NCBI GenBank assembly: GCA_017472905.1
Contig: JAFUNW010000155.1
Span: 1-11,314 of the forward strand
From: Bacteroidaceae bacterium
GTDB taxonomy: Bacteria; Bacteroidota; Bacteroidia; Bacteroidales; Bacteroidaceae
Direction of reading: 5' to 3'
DNA: 11,314 nucleotides
Shown here: one piece after another, positions 1 through 5,878 of the stretch
How the letters are laid out: each line of letters opens with the position of its first letter
Position numbering within the stretch: position 1 is the stretch's first letter
Translations under genes and position numbers: made by a program
The notes under the pieces: model-generated
Told to the model about the DNA's origin: nothing
Seen by the model: the letters and a program-made list of their open reading frames with translations, nothing else
Databases searched by the model: none

Positions 1-148
1 AGGGAGATAAAAGGAGATAATATGGAGAAAAAGGGAGATAAAAGCCAAATGTTTTGCTTGTTTAAAGCTATATGTTGGTAAAAGCAATTGGCCTTTATCT
101 CCTTCAAGAGCGAAGCGATATCTCCTTATTCCTCCATTTATCTCCCTA
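1..148. repeat. Long imperfect inverted repeat / hairpin upstream of serA
   Basis: The spacer before serA is built from GGAGATAAA-type words on the left (copies near 2-10, 12-19, 34-42) and their complements TTTATCTCC on the right (94-102, 110-117, 138-146). Bases 31-48 pair with 88-104 over about 17 bp with one bulge and one mismatch. TTGCTT at 54-59 can pair with AAGCAA at 82-87 inside that stem, and the outer end 1-11 (AGGGAGATAAA) is the exact complement of 138-148. Together the spacer can fold into one long interrupted hairpin. No T-run follows, so it does not look like a plain terminator. Since serA probably follows serC in one operon (inferred, serC is outside the window), it may affect mRNA stability or be a dispersed intergenic repeat. 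Confidence 0.6.
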
Positions 149-181
149 AAAGTTGAGCTTGCGAAACTTAAAATAGTAAAT

Positions 182-1102
182 ATGAAAGTTTTAGTAGCAA
201 CAGATAAACCGTTTGCTAAAGTTGCAGTAGACGGTATTCGTAACGCCATAGAATCAGCCGGTTATGAATTGGTTCTATTGGAAAAATATGGAGATAAAAG
301 CAACTTGTTGAATGCGGTGAAGGATGTGGATGCCATCATTATTCGTAGCGATGTGATAGATGCTGAGGTGATGGATGCTGCTCCCAATCTGAAGATTGTT
401 GTTCGTGCCGGAGCCGGCTTCGACAATGTGGATTTGGAATCAGCTACCGCTCATAACGTTTGTGTGATGAATACTCCCGGTCAGAATTCCAACGCTGTAG
501 CCGAGTTAGCTTTTGGTATGATGGTTATGGCAGTTCGTAATATGTATAACGGAACTTCCGGAACAGAGTTGAAAGGAAAGAAACTCGGTATCCATGCTTA
601 TGGTAACGTTGGTCGCAACGTTGCTCGCATAGCTAAAGGAGTAGGTATGGAAATCTATGCTTATGATGCATTCTGTCCGAAAGAAGTGATTGAGGCAGAT
701 GGAGCAAAAGCTGTGGATTCAGCCGAAGAGCTTTATTCGACTTGCGATGTTGTTTCGTTGCATATTCCGGCTACTCCGGAGACGAAGCAATCTATTAACT
801 ATGAATTGGTTAATAAAATGCCGAAAGGCGGTGTGTTGGTAAATACAGCTCGCAAAGAGGTTATTGACGAAGCCGGTTTGATTCAGTTGATGGAAGAGCG
901 TACAGACTTGAAGTATGTAACCGACATTATGCCGGTTGCAAACGCTGAATTTGCAGAGAAATTTGCAGGACGCTACTTCTCAACTCCCAAGAAGATGGGT
1001 GCTCAAACTGCCGAAGCCAATATCAATGCCGGTATTGCAGCTGCTAACCAGATTGTTGGTTTCCTAAAAGACGGTTGCGAACGTTTCAGAGTAAATAAGT
1101 AA
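182..1102 (+). CDS. serA: D-3-phosphoglycerate dehydrogenase, short form
   Basis: Cytoplasmic enzyme that oxidises 3-phosphoglycerate to 3-phosphohydroxypyruvate with NAD, the first step of phosphorylated serine synthesis. The 306 residues hold the substrate domain (R-A-G-A-G-F-D-N-V-D) and the nucleotide domain, with a Rossmann turn reading A-Y-G-N-V-G and an acidic residue in Y-A-Y-D-A-F. The conserved active-site arginine is R224 in N-T-A-R. The usual catalytic His of the T-P-H-I-G motif is replaced by lysine (K270/K271 in T-P-K-K-M-G-A-Q-T), as in the lysine-type short dehydrogenases known from Bacteroides relatives and Entamoeba. There is no C-terminal ACT or ASB regulatory domain, so serine feedback through that domain is not expected. 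The ATG is the first in frame and gives the full N-terminus; no clear Shine-Dalgarno is seen. A DUF1015 gene follows after 97 bases, probably in the same operon. Another D-2-hydroxyacid dehydrogenase is the alternative, but the family match and context favour SerA. Confidence 0.92.
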   Translation: MKVLVATDKPFAKVAVDGIRNAIESAGYELVLLEKYGDKSNLLNAVKDVDAIIIRSDVIDAEVMDAAPNLKIVVRAGAGFDNVDLESATAHNVCVMNTPGQNSNAVAELAFGMMVMAVRNMYNGTSGTELKGKKLGIHAYGNVGRNVARIAKGVGMEIYAYDAFCPKEVIEADGAKAVDSAEELYSTCDVVSLHIPATPETKQSINYELVNKMPKGGVLVNTARKEVIDEAGLIQLMEERTDLKYVTDIMPVANAEFAEKFAGRYFSTPKKMGAQTAEANINAGIAAANQIVGFLKDGCERFRVNK

Positions 1103-1111
1103 ATTATATTG

Positions 1112-1181
1112 GAATACAGAGACACAGATACACAGAGATTCTTTATAGAAAACATCTCTGTGTCTTTGTGTCTCTGTGTTC
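1112..1181. repeat. 28-bp inverted repeat between serA and the DUF1015 gene
   Basis: Bases 1112-1139 and 1154-1181 are complementary over 28 positions with three mismatches, enclosing a 14-base loop. The arms consist of short ACAGAGACAC-like words, purine-rich on the left and pyrimidine-rich on the right. There is no T-run after the right arm (it continues CTTTAAAACAG), so read-through into the next gene is likely. The stem ends 18 bases before the DUF1015 start codon. It could be an RNA processing or stability element, an attenuator, or a member of a dispersed intergenic repeat family; the sequence alone does not decide. Confidence 0.75.
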
Positions 1182-1199
1182 TTTAAAACAGAAGATACT

Positions 1200-2450
1200 A
1201 TGGCAATAATCAAACCATTCAAAGGAATACGTCCACCACAAGCATTGGTGGAGAAAGTAGAGTCACGTCCTTACGATGTGCTCAATTCAGAAGAGGCACG
1301 TGCAGAGGCTGCCGGTAACGAAATGTCTCTTTATCATATCATCAAGCCGGAGATTGATTTTCCGGTAGGAACCGATGAACACGATGAACGTGTGTATCAG
1401 AAAGCAGCAGAGAACTTCCGGAAGTTCCAAGAAAACGGTTGGTTGGTACAAGATGAAAAAGAGCAGTACTATATTTATGCTCAGACCATGAACGGAAAGA
1501 CCCAATACGGCTTGGTTGTTTGTGCGTATGTAGACGACTATATGACCGGTGTCATCAAGAAGCATGAACTAACCCGTAGGGACAAGGAAGAAGACCGTAT
1601 GAAGCACGTTCGGGTGAACAATGCCAATGTTGAGCCTGTCTTCTTTGCCTATCCGGACAATGCAACATTGGATGCTCTGGTAGCCAAATATACAGCAAAA
1701 ACACCTGTTTATGATTTCATTGCTCCCATTGATGGCTTCGGACATCAGTTTTGGATTATTGATGAAGCAGAGGATATAGCTGCTATCACTGCTGAGTTTG
1801 CAGCCATGCCGGCCCTTTATATAGCAGACGGACATCACCGTAGCGCTGCTGCTGCTCTTGTTGGTGCAGAAAAGGCTAAGCAGAATCCCAACCATCGAGG
1901 TGATGAAGAGTATAACTATTTTATGGCTGTATGTTTTCCGGCTAATCAGTTGACCATCATCGACTATAACCGCGTGGTGAAAGACCTGAACGGACTGACG
2001 GATGGCGAGTTCCTTGAAAAGGTTGCTCAGAACTTTGAGGTTCAGGAGATGGGAACCGAGGTATATAAGCCGGTAGCTTTGCATAACTTTTCGCTCTACT
2101 TAGGTGGTAAATGGTATAGCCTCACAGCCAAACCGGGTACTTACGATGATAACGACCCGATAGGTGTATTGGATGTTACCATCTCTTCCAATTTGATTTT
2201 AGACGAGATTCTTGGAATCAAAGATTTGCGAAGTGACAAACGTATTGACTTCGTTGGTGGAATCCGAGGATTGGGTGAATTGAAAAAACGGGTAGACAGT
2301 GGTGAGATGAAAGTGGCTTTGGCTCTTTATCCTGTCAGCATGAAACAGTTGATGGACATTGCCGATAGTGGCAACATCATGCCTCCCAAAACAACTTGGT
2401 TCGAGCCGAAGCTTCGTTCCGGACTGGTTGTGCATAGATTGGACGATTAA
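1200..2450 (+). CDS. DUF1015 family protein linked to serine biosynthesis
   Basis: A 416-residue protein of the DUF1015 family (COG4198), about full length for it. The N-terminus I-K-P-F-K-G-I-R-P and the phrase S-R-P-Y-D-V-L-N are typical. The most conserved-looking segment is I-A-D-G-H-H-R-S-A-A-A at residues 208-218 (D210, H212, H213, R214). No signal peptide or membrane segment is seen, so it is probably cytoplasmic. Its biochemical role is not firmly known to me; adjacency to serA suggests a job in serine metabolism. The DGHHR loop resembles the D-G-x-H-R loop of the ParB/sulfiredoxin fold, which includes serine kinases; this is a weak inference. I chose ATG 1200 because the alternative GTG at 1176 lies inside the preceding hairpin arm and would add eight non-family residues. 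An intrinsic terminator follows 22 bases after the stop. Confidence 0.85.
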   Translation: MAIIKPFKGIRPPQALVEKVESRPYDVLNSEEARAEAAGNEMSLYHIIKPEIDFPVGTDEHDERVYQKAAENFRKFQENGWLVQDEKEQYYIYAQTMNGKTQYGLVVCAYVDDYMTGVIKKHELTRRDKEEDRMKHVRVNNANVEPVFFAYPDNATLDALVAKYTAKTPVYDFIAPIDGFGHQFWIIDEAEDIAAITAEFAAMPALYIADGHHRSAAAALVGAEKAKQNPNHRGDEEYNYFMAVCFPANQLTIIDYNRVVKDLNGLTDGEFLEKVAQNFEVQEMGTEVYKPVALHNFSLYLGGKWYSLTAKPGTYDDNDPIGVLDVTISSNLILDEILGIKDLRSDKRIDFVGGIRGLGELKKRVDSGEMKVALALYPVSMKQLMDIADSGNIMPPKTTWFEPKLRSGLVVHRLDD

Positions 2451-2472
2451 TAAACCGGGTAGTAAGTCTGAG

Positions 2473-2507
2473 GGGCTGTGTCGATGAACTTGACACAGCC
2501 CTTTTTT
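2473..2507 (+). terminator. Intrinsic terminator after the DUF1015 gene
   Basis: A perfect 10-bp GC-rich stem (GGGCTGTGTC at 2473-2482 with GACACAGCCC at 2492-2501), a 9-base loop and a run of six T at 2502-2507. It ends the serA-DUF1015 transcription unit. Confidence 0.93.
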
Positions 2508-2547
2508 GTTGTAATAGTATATTTCTCTTCGGGTTAAAAATCCGGGG

Positions 2548-2671
2548 CCTGCACATGAAAATCTGCTGCACGGCGGAGCAATTTTTGCCGTGCAGCAGAC
2601 GAACTTTTGCTGCACGGCGGACGGAACTCTGCTGCACGGCAGATTTTAAGGAGCAACCTGCAGGTGAAAAT
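2548..2671. repeat. GC-rich palindromic intergenic repeat, four units
   Basis: Four copies of a TGCTGCACGGC core lie at 2564-2574 (+), 2587-2597 (as the complement), 2608-2618 (+) and 2630-2640 (+). Copies 1 and 2 form a perfect 13-bp inverted repeat (2562-2574 with 2587-2599), and copies 2 and 3 can pair as an alternative 11-bp stem, so two hairpins compete. The block is flanked by a 15-base direct repeat with two mismatches, CCTGCAnnTGAAAAT, at 2548-2562 and 2657-2671. It is much richer in GC than its surroundings. The rest of the 329-base gap (2672-2760) is A- and G-rich and I see no gene or structure there. Confidence 0.82.
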
Positions 2672-2767
2672 TCGGAGAAAGCAGAGACGGGGAGGGGAAA
2701 ATCCGAAAAAAAACAGATTCGTGTCGAAATCCTTAGAAAGAAGTGAAGTGCTCTGATTAAAACTTTG

Positions 2768-2775
2768 TACCTTTG
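2768..2775 (+). promoter_or_regulatory. TAnnTTTG promoter box of the yigZ-transporter unit
   Basis: TACCTTTG matches the Bacteroidetes -7 consensus exactly. No good TTTG -33 element is found at the usual 19-21 base distance. The box ends only four bases before the ATG at 2780, so the predicted transcript begins at or near the start codon. Confidence 0.65.
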
Positions 2776-2779
2776 CGCC

Positions 2780-3397
2780 ATGAATCAAAACGATACTTAC
2801 AAAACCATTACAGCCCTTGCAGAAGGAATATATACCGAGAAGCGTAGCAAGTTTATTGCGATGGCATTGCCGGTGCGTACTTTAGAGGAAATCAAAGTGC
2901 ACCTTGAGCAATATCAGAAACAATATTACGATGCTCGTCATGTCTGTTATGCCTATATGTTGGGACATGAGCGAACCAACTTTCGAGCCAATGATAACGG
3001 TGAACCTTCAGGTACGGCCGGTAAACCTATTCTAGGGCAAATCAATTCGAATGAACTGACCGACATTTTGATTGTTGTGGTTCGCTATTTCGGAGGTATC
3101 AAGTTGGGAACCAGCGGATTGATTCAAGCCTATAAAGCAGCGGCTGCCGAAGCGATTGCAGCAGCAGAGATTATAGAGAAAACGGTAGACGATGAGGTTA
3201 CGATTGCCTTTGAATATCCTTTTATGAACGATGTGATGCGCATCGTGAAGGAGGAAGAGCCCCAACTTGTTTCACAGTCGTATGATATGGATTGCTTGAT
3301 GACGTTGCGCATTCGCCGTTCGTTGATGCACCGTTTGTGTGAGCGGTTGGGGAAAGTGGAGACGTTGCGTTTTATAGAAGAGTCAGAACAAATGTAG
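2780..3397 (+). CDS. yigZ: IMPACT/YigZ family protein
   Basis: A 205-residue soluble protein of the YigZ/IMPACT family (UPF0029), a normal length for bacterial members. The N-terminal UPF0029 domain (about 15-125) shows the family signatures D-A-R-H at 51-54, N-D-N-G-E-P-S-G-T-A-G-K-P at 71-83, and R-Y-F-G-G-x-x-L-G-x-x-G-L at 102-114. A C-terminal DUF1949-like ferredoxin-fold domain covers about 135-200. Eukaryotic IMPACT acts on the translation-control kinase Gcn2; the bacterial role is uncertain, with nucleic-acid or ribosome-related functions proposed. I chose ATG 2780: an upstream TTG at 2765 would overlap the promoter box, and the family N-terminus fits the ATG. The next gene starts after five bases, so the two are probably co-transcribed, though no functional tie to a transporter is obvious. 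Confidence 0.93.
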   Translation: MNQNDTYKTITALAEGIYTEKRSKFIAMALPVRTLEEIKVHLEQYQKQYYDARHVCYAYMLGHERTNFRANDNGEPSGTAGKPILGQINSNELTDILIVVVRYFGGIKLGTSGLIQAYKAAAAEAIAAAEIIEKTVDDEVTIAFEYPFMNDVMRIVKEEEPQLVSQSYDMDCLMTLRIRRSLMHRLCERLGKVETLRFIEESEQM

Positions 3398-3402
3398 TTC
3401 TT

Positions 3403-4281
3403 ATGGAAAAGAAAAGCGTTTTTAAAGGATATTTTTATGGTTGCATATCCGCTATAAGTTATGGAATGATACCGTTGTTTACCCTCCCTTTGATGCAAGA
3501 GGGCATGACTTATCCTTCCATCTTGTTTTATCGTTATGTGTTTGGCTTTTTATCGTTGTTGGTTCTGATGCTTTTGAAGCGCGATTCGTTTAAGTTGTAT
3601 TGGCGCGAAGTTCCGGTATTGCTTGTGATGGCAGTTTTGTTTGCGCTCTCTTCAATTTATTTGTTCAAGAGTTATACTTACATGGCGGCGGGAATTGCCT
3701 CTACAATCCTGTTCATGTATCCGATATTTGTTGCCGTCATCATGTCTCTGTTTTACAAAGAAAAAATCAACTGGGTGACCGTTGTTTCCATACTATTGGC
3801 TTTTGTCGGAATCAGTATGTTGTACAAAGGTGATGGGGAAGAGACGCTTAGCCTTATGGGGATAGCCTGTGTTGTCTTTTCAGCATTGGCTTATGCCATT
3901 TATATCGTAGGAATCGAGAAATCGCGATTGAAAGTCTTGAACAGTGTGCGGCTCACCTTTTATGTTGTGTTGATAGGTACATTGATGTTTTGGGCACAAG
4001 TCGATTTCGGCTCTTCCTTGCAACCTCTGCCGGATTGGGGGTATTTAGCCAATGTTTTGTTTTTGGGTATATTCCCTACGACCGTATCGTTGGTAACTTT
4101 GGTATTGTCTGCCCATCATATAGGTTCTACGGCAGCAGCCATCTTGGGAGCGTTGGAGCCGGTTACAGCCGTCTTTTTCGGAGTTTTGGTCTTTCATGAA
4201 CCTTTTACGCTCAATCTGATGATGGGTATGTTGTTGGTTATCTCTGCCGTACTTTTGATTGTCTGGAAGAAAAAGCAATAA
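3403..4281 (+). CDS. EamA/DMT family transporter
   Basis: A 292-residue inner-membrane protein of the drug/metabolite transporter superfamily, with two EamA repeats (about 8-140 and 148-288) and about ten hydrophobic helices. The second repeat ends with the typical L-E-P-V-T-A motif (E252-P253) followed by a glycine-rich helix and a conserved E-P (in F-H-E-P-F). The C-terminus is short and basic (W-K-K-K-Q), as expected on the cytoplasmic side. Family members export amino acids, metabolites or drugs, and the substrate cannot be read from the sequence. It starts five bases after the yigZ stop, which points to a two-gene operon. No convincing terminator follows: only a 5-bp hairpin (4307-4321) without a T-run is seen. 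Confidence 0.92.
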   Translation: MEKKSVFKGYFYGCISAISYGMIPLFTLPLMQEGMTYPSILFYRYVFGFLSLLVLMLLKRDSFKLYWREVPVLLVMAVLFALSSIYLFKSYTYMAAGIASTILFMYPIFVAVIMSLFYKEKINWVTVVSILLAFVGISMLYKGDGEETLSLMGIACVVFSALAYAIYIVGIEKSRLKVLNSVRLTFYVVLIGTLMFWAQVDFGSSLQPLPDWGYLANVLFLGIFPTTVSLVTLVLSAHHIGSTAAAILGALEPVTAVFFGVLVFHEPFTLNLMMGMLLVISAVLLIVWKKKQ

Positions 4282-4389
4282 ATCAGTTCTCTATCATTTG
4301 AAAAATGACATGAAAAATGTCTCTTTAAAGGAATAATACATTAAATTATTGTTAAATCAGATGACTTGAAGAATAAAAAAGCGACAATA

Positions 4390-4422
4390 TTGGTTTCATT
4401 TAGACAAAATGGTGTATTTTTG
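4390..4422 (+). promoter_or_regulatory. Bacteroides-type promoter of the first LruC gene
   Basis: TATTTTTG at 4415-4422 matches TAnnTTTG. A partial -33 element, TTGG at 4390-4393, lies 21 bases upstream. The predicted start near 4428 leaves an untranslated leader of about 50 A-rich bases without a strong Shine-Dalgarno. Confidence 0.72.
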
Positions 4423-4478
4423 CAGGATAAAAGTTTGATAGAAAAGAAAAAACAGTCTGTTATTTAATTCAAAGTAAA

Positions 4479-5693
4479 ATGGAAAAAGTCTTATTCAAAT
4501 CCGTATTGATGGCCGGTTTTTCCGGAATGTTATTTGTTGGCTGTTCCAACGATGTTGAAGACCTTTACGATCCGAATCATCCCATGAACAGCACAATCAA
4601 TAAGTATGAAACTTATTGGAGAACAGAGTTTGGCGAGATAGACCAAAAACAAGATTGGGGATTTGCGAACGCAACATTGACCCGTACACGTTATGCAAAT
4701 ACCAATACGAATCAATGGGCTGATTATGTAGAGATACCCGCTGATCCGACAGAAGCAGAAATTTCTAAAGTTTTGGATGTATTCAGCAAACCGGTAGATC
4801 AAAACTTGGTTCGTCAGATTAATTTTTCAGATTTTTGGGTACAACATGTTTATGAGGGTTCTAAAACGTATACAACTCAACCCGATATGAACGGATTCAC
4901 TCAAGATATCCTTTGTGAATTGGATCAGTTGCAAGTAGCCTATGTAAACGGCAATGATACAATTAACGAGCATGTCAATAATTTCAATTCTACTTTTGGT
5001 AAAACGATGTTGATGCAGGCAAGCGGAACAGCTCGCTTTGGATATGTGAATACATTGGATAATGGAGTATGCTATTATGATTATGTAATCATGGAAGTTG
5101 ACGGTCAATACTATGTGGGCTTTGATTATAAGTGCGATAACCAAAATTCAAAGATTGAAGCAGACGGCATTTACAACGACTGGATTGTGAAAGTCGTTCC
5201 GGCCGAATACAAAAATACCTACCGCATTATCTGTGAAGATTTGGGTACTATCGGAGATTTCGACTTCAACGATGTTGTATTTGATGCATATTTGACTTGG
5301 GATGCTACAGTCATTACGGTTCGTGCAGCCGGAGGTACATTGCCTATCTCAGTAGGAGGTGTTGAAGTACACGAAGCGATGGGAGTAGAAACCGGTGTAA
5401 TGGTTAATACCGGTGGAAACAGCGTGAATGCTCCAGCTGCTATATTCCGCATAGGAGCAGTCTCTAATGCAAAAGACATAGCCATTGAAGTACAAGGTGA
5501 AAGTGCTAATTTTGTGTTGACGGCAGAAGAGGGTAAAGCTCCTCAGAAAATCTGTGTACCGACATCATTCAAGTGGTGTGGCGAGCGCATGAATATCAAA
5601 GAGGCTTATCCGGAATTCCAAAACTGGGTAAATTCAAAAGATGAGAATGCTGAATGGTACAAAAACTATGTAGCAGAAAATGTCATGAACTAA
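4479..5693 (+). CDS. LruC-domain lipoprotein (first of two paralogues)
   Basis: A 404-residue predicted lipoprotein: basic start, hydrophobic stretch 8-20 and probable lipidated Cys22 (F-V-G-C). After it come E-D-L-Y-D-P (27-32) and a Y-x-x-x-W...F-G-x-I-D-x-x-Q-D-W segment (43-60), a module shared with the next gene. The C-terminal half is an LruC domain (DUF4842-like): C-E-D-L-G at 252-256 and D-F-D-F-N-D-V-V-F at 260-268, followed by A-G-G-T-L-P and a closing A-Y-P-x-F-x-x-W...W-Y-K-N segment. A weaker related module may precede it, ending D-G-I-Y-N-D-W at 229-235. The acidic D-x-D-x-N-D pattern suggests calcium binding, which is inference. LruC was named for a Leptospira outer-membrane lipoprotein; the Bacteroides role is not known to me, probably a cell-surface or periplasmic protein. 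It has its own promoter and terminator. Confidence 0.85.
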   Translation: MEKVLFKSVLMAGFSGMLFVGCSNDVEDLYDPNHPMNSTINKYETYWRTEFGEIDQKQDWGFANATLTRTRYANTNTNQWADYVEIPADPTEAEISKVLDVFSKPVDQNLVRQINFSDFWVQHVYEGSKTYTTQPDMNGFTQDILCELDQLQVAYVNGNDTINEHVNNFNSTFGKTMLMQASGTARFGYVNTLDNGVCYYDYVIMEVDGQYYVGFDYKCDNQNSKIEADGIYNDWIVKVVPAEYKNTYRIICEDLGTIGDFDFNDVVFDAYLTWDATVITVRAAGGTLPISVGGVEVHEAMGVETGVMVNTGGNSVNAPAAIFRIGAVSNAKDIAIEVQGESANFVLTAEEGKAPQKICVPTSFKWCGERMNIKEAYPEFQNWVNSKDENAEWYKNYVAENVMN

Positions 5694-5713
5694 TATCATT
5701 TTTATAATCGAAT

Positions 5714-5753
5714 AAAGGAAAAGGAGATGCCGGAGCGTATCTCCTTTTTCTTT
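5714..5753 (+). terminator. Intrinsic terminator after the first LruC gene
   Basis: AAAAGGAGAT at 5719-5728 pairs perfectly with ATCTCCTTTT at 5739-5748 around a 10-base loop, and a T-rich stretch follows. The A-rich left flank (5714-5718) can extend the stem. It separates the two LruC genes into different transcripts. Confidence 0.85.
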
Positions 5754-5805
5754 CCGATACAGAAAACGAGAAAAACAATTTTGATTTAGGAAAAATACGT
5801 TCAAC

Positions 5806-5838
5806 TTTATTTCTTTTAAAGAAATTGACGTATATTTG
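5806..5838 (+). promoter_or_regulatory. Bacteroides-type promoter of the second LruC gene
   Basis: TATATTTG at 5831-5838 matches TAnnTTTG exactly; a partial -33 element TTTA lies at 5806-5809, 21 bases upstream. The predicted transcript start near 5844 leaves a leader of about 35 AT-rich bases. This box also argues against the in-frame TTG at 5825, which lies upstream of it. Confidence 0.72.
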
Positions 5839-5878
5839 CAGATACAAATTAGAAAATTTAATTAAAACTGTAATAATT

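Noticed and set aside
1176..1199. Upstream GTG start for the DUF1015 gene
   Set aside because: Lies in the right arm of the 1112-1181 hairpin and adds residues not typical of the family; ATG 1200 gives the family N-terminus.
1569..2084. 171-residue minus-strand frame inside the DUF1015 gene
   Set aside because: Antisense shadow of a well-supported gene; no domain recognised and no promoter box seen upstream of it.
2548..2671. Possible CRISPR array or integron attachment site
   Set aside because: Units are short, irregularly spaced and in mixed orientation, with no spacers of constant length, no cas genes and no integrase.
2555..2746. 63-residue plus-strand reading frame
   Set aside because: Its first half is the GC-rich palindromic repeat block; the product is basic and low in complexity, with no family match recognised and no ribosome-binding site.
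4307..4321. Small hairpin GACAT-loop-ATGTC after the transporter gene
   Set aside because: Only 5 bp, AT-rich and without a T-run; too weak to call a terminator.
5825..5878. Upstream TTG start for the second LruC gene
   Set aside because: The added stretch includes the promoter box and would hide the lipoprotein signal peptide.
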